Below, one piece after another: positions 1-7,045 of a stretch of 9,438 bases of DNA. A program made the position numbers and the translations under genes. Under the pieces are notes generated by a model. The model ran no database searches. It was not told the DNA's origin and saw only the letters and a program-made list of their open reading frames with translations. How positions within the stretch are numbered: position 1 is the stretch's first letter; the number at the start of each line of letters is the position of its first letter. Origin of the DNA: Betaproteobacteria bacterium (GTDB lineage Bacteria; Pseudomonadota; Gammaproteobacteria; Burkholderiales; Burkholderiaceae); contig RFXC01000172.1 in assembly GCA_009921765.1 (NCBI GenBank), positions 1 through 9,438 of the forward strand, written 5' to 3'.

Positions 1-49
1 CGCGGGATGCGCGTGGCGCGCGAGTCTTGCGTTGACGGCTGGTTGCCAT
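1..49 (-). CDS. Start of an unidentified gene (basic N-terminus), runs off left edge
   Basis: An ATG at 49 is preceded by a near-perfect Shine-Dalgarno sequence (AAGGAGG, four bases upstream of the ATG). The frame reads MATSRQRKTRAPRASR and is open to the window edge. Only 16 residues are visible, rich in Arg and Lys. That is too little to name a family. The strong ribosome site is the best in the window and argues that this is a real start rather than chance. It overlaps the tail of the PIN-toxin relic in another frame, which supports the view that the relic is no longer a functional gene. Confidence 0.5.
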   Translation of the reverse strand, partial: MATSRQRKTRAPRASR

Positions 50-51
50 GA

Positions 52-60
52 AACCTCCTT
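52..60 (-). promoter_or_regulatory. Strong Shine-Dalgarno site for the gene starting at 49
   Basis: The minus strand reads AAGGAGGTT immediately before TTC-ATG. It is much stronger than the ribosome sites of the five operon genes, which show at best GGTGAG- or GGTGGG-like sequences. Confidence 0.6.
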
Positions 61-81
61 GCTCGCCTGCCCTATGCATCG

Positions 82-237
82 CATGCACCCGGCCAGGATG
101 TTACGAAACTCGCTGCGCCAGGGGGTTGGGGCAGCCCATTCGGGTTCTTGCTCAAGCAGTTCTTCTGCTGCTGCTGTGTACTCACCAGGCAAATACAAGT
201 ACGCGAGCACGTTCGATTTGACCACGATCACGATCAT
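82..237 (-). pseudogene. VapC-like PIN-domain toxin remnant, active-site Asp lost
   Basis: The ATG at 237 opens a frame beginning MIVIVVKSNVLAYLYLPGEY. The first half matches the start of VapC/PIN toxins, which normally read VVDTNVLAYL, and continues with the family-like EPEWAAPTPWRSEFRNILAG to about residue 52. The first catalytic Asp is Lys7 here and the next Thr is Ser8; the conserved Glu of the RSE motif (Glu43) is kept. After residue 52 the frame stays open to the left edge (79 codons), but its sequence no longer looks like PIN and it runs into the start of another gene at 49. VapC proteins are about 130 aa, so this is most likely a truncated, inactive relic. Its start shares an ATGA with a frame stopping at 236-234, as in VapBC overlaps, but I cannot recognise an antitoxin there. 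It lies 117 bases downstream of the peptidase gene. Confidence 0.6.
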
Positions 238-354
238 GGTCGGTCCTTGCGCTTTGCTGCGTCAATGTCACGTGCGCATCTGGCTCGGGTATCGGCACAA
301 AATTCTCCGGCGGCTTGCGGCGCATCAAACGGGGGTGCTTTCTCGACTGCTCGT
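238..354. other. Short spacer between the peptidase gene and the PIN-toxin relic, no recognised feature
   Basis: I find no hairpin followed by a T-run on the minus strand, so no intrinsic terminator for the operon is visible here. A minus-strand frame runs through the spacer and stops at 236-234, ending AAKRKDRP. It could be the tail of a lost antitoxin, but it shows no recognisable VapB features. Confidence 0.4.
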
Positions 355-2466
355 CTAGAAACCGCTTTCGCGGATCCAAACCGCTGCAGCATGCCGCCAG
401 TAGCGCGAGATCAGGCTTTCGGCTCGGGCGTCGATTCTGACGCGCCCGGTCTGTTGAAGGCGGGGTGCAGGTATGTCGTCGACGGCCTCGAGTTCGACCT
501 GATACCACGCACCTTCCGGGCGAAGCACCTGCTGCACCTTCCGACTGGGAACGGGGCCACCGTATTCTGATGACAGTTCGGGCCAGGGCAGCGTCTGGAT
601 CGCCGTGTAATCGATCCGCGCCAGCCGCACTGCCCGAGGCTTGTCGGAACCCAGGTCGGACATCCAGGTGGCCTGCGCGCCCGATTCGAGCCGATGCAGA
701 TCCGCGGCCGGCACAAGGGCCATCAATCGGAGTCCGTGCTCTGAACGCACCGTGGCCAGGGGGGCGTGCTGGGCCACCCACTGTCCGCGTTGCAGCGGCT
801 CGATCTGGCTGATCATGCCGCCAATGGGTGCCGCGATCTGCAGCCTCGTCTGGCGGTCGACAAGAGCCGCCAGGCGGGCCCGCAACTCGTCGCGTTGCTG
901 GGTCAGCACCAGAGCGTCCTGTCTGTCCCGGAGCGAGCCGACCTGCCGCTGGATTTTTTCCTCGACGAGGCTCATCTCCCGCCTGGTTTGCGCGATGCCG
1001 TGCTCAATTTCGGGTTGCTCGATCCGGACCAGTACCCGGCCGGGCTCAACCTGATCGCGATGGCTCGCATGCACGCTGACCACACGGCCCGCTTCGGGGG
1101 AGTGGACCACTCGAAAGTCTCCGGCAAGCAGCACCGCCGGAAGCGAAAGCGAAGCGTGCCAGGGGGTCATGGCGGCCAGCAGCAGTCCGGCCAACGCGAG
1201 CGTGGTCAGTGAAGTGTGCAGGTTGAGTCTGATTTTTTTCCTCCGCATCCACCATTGCATGACTTCGTTCCTGAGGGGCATCAGGATGAACCAGGCGATC
1301 TCCACCACAAACAGGATGATGCCCAGCACCTTGAAGCTGAAGTGGTAGATCAGCAGGGCGATGCCCACAAAAATGACTGCGCGATACGCCCAGGTGACGT
1401 AGGCGTAGGCGATGAACACGCGCCGGCGCCAGGTCGGGAGAATTTCCGGCACCGGTTCTCCAAACCCGAACAACATCTCACGCAGGTTCCAGCGCGCCAG
1501 CGCGAACGAACGGGGCTGCAGATTCTCGGCGCGCATCAGATCCGAGAGTGCGAAATAGCCGTCAAACCGGAGGAACGGGCTGATGTTGACCAGGAGCGAA
1601 CTGACCCAGCTGGTGGTTGCCACGAAAAACGCCGCGCTTCGCAAAGGCCCGTCGGGCAGGAAACACCAGGCGAAGGTGGCGAGCATCGCCAGATGCAATT
1701 CGGTGCTGACGCCCGCAAGCACAATTTGCAGCCGGTCGCGGCTCGATCGCAAGCGCCAAGAGTCGGTGGTGTCGGTGTAGAGCACCGGAAACATCACCAG
1801 CATCGCCACGCCAATGGCACCGACGCGGCAGCCATGCCGCTTGGCGACGTAGGCGTGACCGAGCTCATGCGCCGACATCACGAGTGCAAGCGTCAGCGTG
1901 TAAAGCACCAGGCCTTCAAGCGACCAGAAATGAAGAAAGGTTGCAGCGAAGGATTCCCATTGCTGGATCACCATGAGGATTCCCAGCAGTCCCAGCAGTC
2001 GGATCCCGCCCAGCGTCCACCGGTTGACCAGCCTGGACACCCAGGGCCAGGTGCGTTCCAGGAACGCATCGGGGCGTATCAGCGGAATCTTGAAGAAAAG
2101 ATAGTGGTGCAGCAGCCACGTGAGCCAGTGCTGCCGGCTTCGCGCATGGTCGGCGAGCAGCCGCTTGATCCCGTTGACCTCACCAACCTGTATCAGCTGA
2201 TTGAACACGAGGAATTGCAGAAGATGCCTCAGGTCAGCCTCGTCGAGGTTGATGCGCTGTGACGAGCAGACCGATAGAAATTCCTCCGCGCGCAGCCCTG
2301 CCTTCCATTGGCCGAGGGCCTGGAACGCATCCAGCCCCAGGCGGAAATACCGGTTTCGGCTCACGTCGTGAATCAGCCAGGTGGGCGAGCCGTCTTCGGC
2401 CGCGCCACCGGGAATCAAGGCAAGATCGGCGCGCAGCTCGGGCAGGACCATGGCAGGGGCCGACAT
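355..2466 (-). CDS. M50 (site-2-protease type) zinc peptidase fused to HlyD-like domain, PqqD-like N-terminus
   Basis: A 703-aa polytopic protein. I chose the ATG at 2466 because it overlaps the upstream stop by one base (TGATG); an upstream in-frame start at 2625 would add 53 residues of non-matching sequence inside the preceding gene. Residues about 10-105 look like the PqqD-like winged-helix domain found on relatives (WLIHDVSRNRYFRLG). Several membrane segments follow from about 152 to 432. The M50 zinc site is HELGH at 200-204, with the likely third ligand Asp302 in SPFLRFDGYF; all catalytic residues look intact. After the last membrane segment comes a HlyD-like region: lipoyl halves about 453-483 and 543-573 (HSPEAGRVVSVH; IAAPIGGMISQI), a coiled coil about 484-540, and a barrel domain to about 680. 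Proteins of this build are often annotated as peptidase M50 or putative peptide zinc metalloprotease, next to HlyD and TolC genes. The role may be intramembrane cleavage or assembly of the conduit; the substrate is unknown. Confidence 0.9.
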   Translation of the reverse strand: MSAPAMVLPELRADLALIPGGAAEDGSPTWLIHDVSRNRYFRLGLDAFQALGQWKAGLRAEEFLSVCSSQRINLDEADLRHLLQFLVFNQLIQVGEVNGIKRLLADHARSRQHWLTWLLHHYLFFKIPLIRPDAFLERTWPWVSRLVNRWTLGGIRLLGLLGILMVIQQWESFAATFLHFWSLEGLVLYTLTLALVMSAHELGHAYVAKRHGCRVGAIGVAMLVMFPVLYTDTTDSWRLRSSRDRLQIVLAGVSTELHLAMLATFAWCFLPDGPLRSAAFFVATTSWVSSLLVNISPFLRFDGYFALSDLMRAENLQPRSFALARWNLREMLFGFGEPVPEILPTWRRRVFIAYAYVTWAYRAVIFVGIALLIYHFSFKVLGIILFVVEIAWFILMPLRNEVMQWWMRRKKIRLNLHTSLTTLALAGLLLAAMTPWHASLSLPAVLLAGDFRVVHSPEAGRVVSVHASHRDQVEPGRVLVRIEQPEIEHGIAQTRREMSLVEEKIQRQVGSLRDRQDALVLTQQRDELRARLAALVDRQTRLQIAAPIGGMISQIEPLQRGQWVAQHAPLATVRSEHGLRLMALVPAADLHRLESGAQATWMSDLGSDKPRAVRLARIDYTAIQTLPWPELSSEYGGPVPSRKVQQVLRPEGAWYQVELEAVDDIPAPRLQQTGRVRIDARAESLISRYWRHAAAVWIRESGF

Positions 2467-3812
2467 CACCAGCCCACCCACTGGCGAGCTACGGTGATGG
2501 GGCGTCGGAACAGGTAGTAGAAGACCGTGGTCTGATCGCCGTAGATTCTGGCGGTACCGCGCAAGCCGATTCTCGGGATGCTCGGTGTGGCATCCAGTTG
2601 CGCCGTCACCTTGTAGGCAGGCCATTCACCGGCCAGCGTCGATTCATAGACCACATACCGGACGGTGCCGCGCAGGCTGTTCAGCGGGTCGGTATCGAGG
2701 AACAGCCGAACCTCGTTGCCGGGCTCGAGCGCGACCGCATCCTTGACCGGAACCAGGATGGTTACCTCAATACGAGCCGGGTCGGCAATGCTCAGAATGC
2801 GCTCGCCGACCCGCACCGGCCGCCCCCTCCAGAGCTGAGGGTCGTCCACAACCACCACGCCGGAACGTTCGGCCCGCATTTGGGTTTTCGACAAGCGCGT
2901 CTGGGCCAGTTGCAGCTCGCGCAGTCGCAGATCCACCTGCGCCTGCAACAGGGCGAGGTCGGCCTTGCGCGCGGGATCGAGAAACGATGCCTGCTGCGAC
3001 CGTCGCAGCTCGGCCTGGGACACTTCGAGCGCCTTGGCGGCCACGTCCTGAACGCCCTTCAGATCGCCCGACTCGAGCTCGGCCAGCAGTGCGTCGGGCT
3101 GTACCGGTTGATTGGGCACCACATGCAACTGGCGAACGACGCCATCAATGGGAGCGGCCACCACGAAGGCGTCCCGGGCAACGATCTCTGCGGGTGCAAC
3201 GACGCTCAGCCGGATGGGAATGATCGAGATACCCGCCACCACTGCGATGGTCAGCGTCGACAGCAGGGCGGGTCGCCAGGCCGATCGCCACGCGAGAGTC
3301 TGTCGATGGTGGCGGTCGAGCGCATGGCCGTAGATCGTGGCGAGGTGGGTGAGCAGCGCGAGTTCCTGGGGCGTCCAGGATGTTTCGCGGCTGAGCAGCA
3401 GGGCGCCGCGCCGCTGCTGACCGCGGGCAAACAGCGGTATCCAGAGCAGGCAGGCTGACGCAAATTCGGCCCAGTCGCGCCGCAGGGTCGGCGTCAGTTG
3501 ATCGGGCTCGATCACTCGCAAACCGCTATCCGCGTTGGTGGCGATCAGGTGGGCCGCCAGGCGCTCGGCCCAGGCCACGTAGGGCGATGCGCGATCAACG
3601 TCGCTCACGTTCGATACGCAGCTCACCCGAAGCCGCTTGTTGCCCGCGTCGGAAAAGAGGATGGACTGGACGAAGGGGGACAGGGTTCGCGTGGCGTTGG
3701 CGATGACGTAGCGTGTCTCGACCAGGGTTTCGGCGTCGAGCACCAGTTTTTCGAGCTGGAGCAAGGCAGCGAACATCTGCAGCGGATCGCGGCTGCCTGG
3801 CGCGGTGCTCAT
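2466..3812 (-). CDS. Membrane-anchored HlyD-like adaptor with GAF-like cytoplasmic N-terminal domain
   Basis: A 448-aa protein starting with ATG at 3812, ten bases after the previous stop, with a weak GGTGAG ribosome site. Residues about 10-165 resemble a GAF-type sensory domain: helical LETRYVIAN-like start, ACLLWIPLFARGQQRRGALLLSR strand pair, WTPQELALLTHLATIYGHAL closing helix. A single membrane segment lies at about 182-200, after basic RSAWR. The rest is periplasmic: first lipoyl half about 214-247 (APIDGVVRQLHVVPNQPV), coiled-coil hairpin about 250-312, second half about 313-344 (AERSGVVVV, GRPVRVGERILSI), then a barrel domain with VPVKDAVALEPGNEVRLF. Classical HlyD has only a short cytoplasmic N-terminus, so a GAF-like head is unusual. 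It suggests ligand or signal sensing, or docking, on the cytoplasmic side (inference). The stop overlaps the next start as TGATG. The HlyD part is clear; the GAF assignment is moderately certain. Confidence 0.85.
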   Translation of the reverse strand: MSTAPGSRDPLQMFAALLQLEKLVLDAETLVETRYVIANATRTLSPFVQSILFSDAGNKRLRVSCVSNVSDVDRASPYVAWAERLAAHLIATNADSGLRVIEPDQLTPTLRRDWAEFASACLLWIPLFARGQQRRGALLLSRETSWTPQELALLTHLATIYGHALDRHHRQTLAWRSAWRPALLSTLTIAVVAGISIIPIRLSVVAPAEIVARDAFVVAAPIDGVVRQLHVVPNQPVQPDALLAELESGDLKGVQDVAAKALEVSQAELRRSQQASFLDPARKADLALLQAQVDLRLRELQLAQTRLSKTQMRAERSGVVVVDDPQLWRGRPVRVGERILSIADPARIEVTILVPVKDAVALEPGNEVRLFLDTDPLNSLRGTVRYVVYESTLAGEWPAYKVTAQLDATPSIPRIGLRGTARIYGDQTTVFYYLFRRPITVARQWVGW

Positions 3813-3822
3813 CTGGGCCGGC

Positions 3823-4581
3823 TCACCGCAACTGTGCGTCGCCCGTCATGCCGGGGAGCAGTTTCGGGTCGGCGGCGATTCTTGCTCGAACATTGATGGT
3901 CTGGCTCACCGCATCGACCTGACTGCCGACAGCCACGATCTGCGCCGAGTGACGGCTGCCGGTTTCGTCGATGCGAAGGTCAAACATCTGGCCAGGTTTA
4001 ATGGAACGGATCCATTGGGCAGGGACAACGGCCATGACCTCCATCGCTTCGGTGGAGACGATGGACAGCACTTCCTGATGCAGTTTCGCGACTTCAAGCT
4101 CCTGTGCCTTTCGGGTGACGACGCGACCGGACCATGGCGCATTGATCACGCAGCGGTCGGTATTGATTCGCGCCATGCGCAATTCCGCCTGGGCGCGTTG
4201 CAGGGACACCTCTGACAGGATGACCTCCAGGGCGCCGATCGATCGTGTGGCTGCCAGCTGTCGGTCATTGTCGAGCTTGGCTTGCGCAGCTTTGAGTTCC
4301 GCCTCGACCTTGTCGCGCTGGGCCTCGAAGATGTCGCAGTCGAACGCGACCAGCACGTCGCCCTTCCTGAAGGCGTCCCCGTCACGGAAAGGCATGCGCG
4401 TGATTCGTGCTGCGATTTCGGCCGAAAGCGTGGCTTGCATCAGGGACTGTACGACCACCCGGACGGTGGGCTTGTCTGGAGTGCCCGACTGGGCAAGGCT
4501 GCACGTCGCGGTGCCACACAGCGCCAGCGCAAGCACGGCCACGGCGGCCCGGCCAGCGAGAGCCCTTGCCGTAACGTTCAC
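3823..4581 (-). CDS. Periplasmic adaptor subunit, AcrA/HlyD (RND-MFP) type, short
   Basis: A 252-aa exported adaptor. It starts with GTG at 4581, overlapping the stop of the TolC-like gene by four bases (GTGA). The N-terminus is a signal peptide (AVAVLALALCGTATCSLA, likely cut after Ala30). A split lipoyl domain follows: first half about 50-82 (FRDGDAFRKGDVLVAFD), a helical hairpin about 83-140, second half about 143-176 (INAPWSGRVVTRKAQELEV). Residues about 177-250 form the beta-barrel and start of the membrane-proximal domain, with the RND-MFP pattern VDAVSQTINVRARI and LLPGMTG. It is shorter than typical AcrA/MexA proteins (about 370-400 aa) because the hairpin is short and the protein stops right after the LLPGMTG strand. 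Adaptors of this family bridge an inner-membrane transporter and a TolC duct. No RND pump gene is present here, so its partners are probably the TolC-like lipoprotein and the two downstream HlyD-like membrane proteins. Confidence 0.88.
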   Translation of the reverse strand: MNVTARALAGRAAVAVLALALCGTATCSLAQSGTPDKPTVRVVVQSLMQATLSAEIAARITRMPFRDGDAFRKGDVLVAFDCDIFEAQRDKVEAELKAAQAKLDNDRQLAATRSIGALEVILSEVSLQRAQAELRMARINTDRCVINAPWSGRVVTRKAQELEVAKLHQEVLSIVSTEAMEVMAVVPAQWIRSIKPGQMFDLRIDETGSRHSAQIVAVGSQVDAVSQTINVRARIAADPKLLPGMTGDAQLR

Positions 4582-7025
4582 TTCCTGGCCCCGGTCACCG
4601 CGATCTGCAGCCGTGCAACGGTGCTGCCGCCCACTTCGTCGCTCACCTGTATGGGGACAAAGAGATTCTTTGTCTCCCCGGCTGCAAGCGACTGGTAACC
4701 GGGATGCGCCGGATCAAAGCGCCAGCGACCGTCGGCCTGCAGCGTGAATCCGTCGATCTGGCGCTGGCCCAGTACCGAGAAGGTGAGGCGCGCATCCTCG
4801 TCGACATCGCGCGCATCGATGCGGCCTTCTGCGATCTTGGCTGTGTTGTCGAGGCGAACCTCGCCGGGCGCCGACACCTCTGGTGGATTGTTGACGCCGG
4901 TTAGCTCCAGCGTTAACGCGATCTGACCCACGCCACCGTGCGGATCGGTTGCGACGAACTGCATGGTGACCCGGCGCCTGGCGCCCTGTTTGAGAGTACG
5001 CCATGCAGGATCGTCCGGATTGAAACGCCAACGGCCATCTGGCTCGATGCTGAACCCGGGCGCCATCGTTTGCCCGGAAGCGAGCGCAAATTTGAGTGGG
5101 TCTCCGTCAGGATCGACCGCGTCGAGCCTGCCGGAAATCGGCTTGCCCCCCTCGGTGGCGGTCACGGTCTGCAGCGCACCGCCTTGAGGCGCGTCGTTCA
5201 CGTCGACGAGCTTGAGCTCGAACCGGTCGGAAACCTGTGCGCCGGCTGCGTCGACCGCCTTCACCTCGATAGCGTAGGACTCACGGCCGGCCGGGGGGTT
5301 GCCGCGGAAGGTTTGCGTCACGGGATCGAACTTGAGCCAGTCGGGCAGCGCCGCGCCGCCGGTTTGTCTGGCTTCGATCTTCAGCGTGCCTGCAAGGCTG
5401 AAGGAGTCTGAAGCGATTGCAAGCGATTTTTCGCCTGGGCCGCTCCACGGCCGGGCTTGCGATGAAATCGGTTTCAGCACCACTCCGACCTCGCCCTCAT
5501 CCCAGGCCTTCAGCTTGTTGCGCATGGCGGCTGAGACGGAGCCCACATCGACCTGTGCGGGCAGGTTCGGAAGCGGGTCGAGCCCAGCGGTGACGAACAC
5601 GCGTCCGTAGCTGTTTTGCAGTTCGGCGTAGGCAACGTCGCGCCGCAGGTCGGCAAGCAACTCGGCCATCTCCTCCCGAATCAGGTCGAGTTCGCCGCTT
5701 CGCTCGGCCGTTCTCAAGCGCGCGGCCTGGTCACGGATCTTGCGGACCACCTGCAGATAGTCGGCCGAGCTTTCAAACTGTTCGATGGTGATGTCGAGCG
5801 AAACGCGTGACAGGTGTACCTGTCCGAGCACGGCTGCGGTCAGCGCCAGGCGACGCTCCTGCGCGAGCTGCGCCTGCGCGTCGGTCAGCTCCCGGACCAC
5901 GGGCGCCTTGAATACGTTGAACAGGTTCATGCCGAGCGATGTCCCGGCGCCGGTCCAGTTGTTGTAGAGCAAAAAGTTGTTCGTATCGCGATAGGTCCCG
6001 CCGTAGAGGCTGAGGCCGGGCAGCAGGCTCATCAGGGCGCTGCGACCCTCGCTCTCGGTGACGCGTCCCTGGTATCGCAGTTCCATCAGTTCCGGGCGCA
6101 GCGCCAGCGCCGAGCGCTCCAGCGTGGCGATATCGGCTTGCAGACGCGGAATCTTGTAGTCGGCGTCGCCCAATTCAAGCAGTTCGAACGGGATCGAGGG
6201 CGGCAGGCCCATCAGGGTGGCGAGCGTCGTTCGGGAATCGAGCAGATCCTTGTGCAGCGCCTCGAGCGAGCGCCTGATGTCGAGCAGATCGCGCTGGTAG
6301 GTCAGTGCATCGAGCGGATTCTTGAGTCGCAGGGATTCGACCCTGCGCGAGTCCTCGAGCGCCTGTTGCACCCGGGTGCGCAATTCGGCAGTTTTCTTGA
6401 GAAGCTTCTGTGCGGAGACCGCCCGCCAGTAGGCCGATCGCACATCCTGGATCAGGTTGTGGACTGCCTTGCGCTCGCGCTCCTTGGCGATCAGCAAGCG
6501 GTCGGCAGATTGTTCGCTGCGCAGGTACGACAACCCGAAGTCCAGCACGCTCCAGCTCAGCAACAGGCTCTGGCTCTGGCTCTGCCGGTCGGCCGACACG
6601 GAATACGTGGGGCGATTGAGGTCGCGGACAATCTGGCCATTCTCGAAGACGCCGCTGCTTGAGGCGGCGAGCCGGTCGCGCTGCATGTAGCCGGCGTTGA
6701 TTGCCAACTGCGGCAGCATGTCGTAGCGCGACACCGCGAGCTGGTGGGAGGCCATTGCAGACTCCATCATCTGCACCCGACGCTCGCGGTTGTGCAGCAG
6801 CGCGCGGGCCATGGCTTCTTCCAGCGTGACCCTTCCCTGTGGCGCCTGGGTGGACAGTGTCAGCGCCTGGCGATCGAGTTGCGCGCCGCTGAGCGCCTGA
6901 CCCGGATCGATCGGGCGGGGGGCAATGGCGCAGCCCGCGAGGACCAGAACGGTCGCAGCCGTCGTCAGGTGCAGGGGTGCGCGCCGGGCGCGCGGCGCAG
7001 AGTCTGAGCGCTGGGATGGGGTCAT
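4578..7025 (-). CDS. TolC-family outer-membrane efflux lipoprotein with C-terminal Ig/VCBS-like extension
   Basis: This is the likely outer-membrane duct of the system, 815 aa. I chose the ATG at 7025 because it places a lipoprotein signal directly at the N-terminus: basic APRARR, a hydrophobic stretch, then the lipobox LAGC with Cys32. A TTG at 7118 would add 31 residues inside the preceding gene and bury the signal. Residues about 65-490 are the TolC/OEP fold: RVTLEEAMARAL, the LPQLAINAGY and LLPGLSLYGGTY strands, and long helical stretches near 165-275 and 375-475. Family members usually end near here. This one continues with an Ig/cadherin-like module (about 520-612, LPDWLKFDP, closing DVNDAP) and two VCBS-like modules (about 613-714 and 715-812), each with DGRWRF. 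The start lies 20 nt after the repeat-protein stop, without a clear Shine-Dalgarno sequence, so translational coupling is plausible. The stop overlaps the next start as GTGA. In TolC proteins both chain ends are periplasmic, so the extension should be periplasmic (inference). Confidence 0.9.
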   Translation of the reverse strand: MTPSQRSDSAPRARRAPLHLTTAATVLVLAGCAIAPRPIDPGQALSGAQLDRQALTLSTQAPQGRVTLEEAMARALLHNRERRVQMMESAMASHQLAVSRYDMLPQLAINAGYMQRDRLAASSSGVFENGQIVRDLNRPTYSVSADRQSQSQSLLLSWSVLDFGLSYLRSEQSADRLLIAKERERKAVHNLIQDVRSAYWRAVSAQKLLKKTAELRTRVQQALEDSRRVESLRLKNPLDALTYQRDLLDIRRSLEALHKDLLDSRTTLATLMGLPPSIPFELLELGDADYKIPRLQADIATLERSALALRPELMELRYQGRVTESEGRSALMSLLPGLSLYGGTYRDTNNFLLYNNWTGAGTSLGMNLFNVFKAPVVRELTDAQAQLAQERRLALTAAVLGQVHLSRVSLDITIEQFESSADYLQVVRKIRDQAARLRTAERSGELDLIREEMAELLADLRRDVAYAELQNSYGRVFVTAGLDPLPNLPAQVDVGSVSAAMRNKLKAWDEGEVGVVLKPISSQARPWSGPGEKSLAIASDSFSLAGTLKIEARQTGGAALPDWLKFDPVTQTFRGNPPAGRESYAIEVKAVDAAGAQVSDRFELKLVDVNDAPQGGALQTVTATEGGKPISGRLDAVDPDGDPLKFALASGQTMAPGFSIEPDGRWRFNPDDPAWRTLKQGARRRVTMQFVATDPHGGVGQIALTLELTGVNNPPEVSAPGEVRLDNTAKIAEGRIDARDVDEDARLTFSVLGQRQIDGFTLQADGRWRFDPAHPGYQSLAAGETKNLFVPIQVSDEVGGSTVARLQIAVTGARK
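4590..5468 (-). other. Ig/cadherin-like plus two VCBS-like modules fused to the TolC domain
   Basis: Residues about 520-812 of the TolC-like protein are not part of the TolC fold. The first module has the LP-x-W-x-x-x-D pattern and a G-x-PP turn of Ig-like/He_PIG domains and ends KLVDVNDAP. The next two each start with a short strand, carry a D-x-D-x-D-type acidic turn (DAVDPDGDP; DARDVDED), then DGRWRF, and close with a TG motif. These are module types also present in the adjacent giant repeat protein. Boundaries are by eye. Confidence 0.8.
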
Positions 7026-7045
7026 GGGAGTGCCGGTGTGTTTCG

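Noticed and set aside
221..240. Imperfect inverted repeat accacgatca/cgatcatggt, a possible operator
   Set aside because: It lies over the first codons of the PIN relic and may result from the IVIVV codons; there is no second copy or other regulatory evidence.
1..354. Intrinsic terminator or tRNA after the operon
   Set aside because: No stem-loop followed by a T-run on the minus strand and no tRNA-like cloverleaf could be found by eye.
1216..2262. Long plus-strand open frame opposite the M50 peptidase gene (348 codons)
   Set aside because: Its translation is rich in H, Q, R, E, P and G with no recognisable fold, and it mirrors the codon structure of the well-supported minus-strand peptidase.
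2467..2625. Upstream in-frame start that would lengthen the M50 protein by 53 residues
   Set aside because: The added sequence lies within the preceding gene and does not look like part of the PqqD-like domain; the TGATG start at 2466 fits the operon.
2259..3458. Long plus-strand open frame opposite the GAF-HlyD gene (399 codons)
   Set aside because: Low-quality composition and no family features; the minus-strand frame has clear HlyD architecture and tight junctions with its neighbours.
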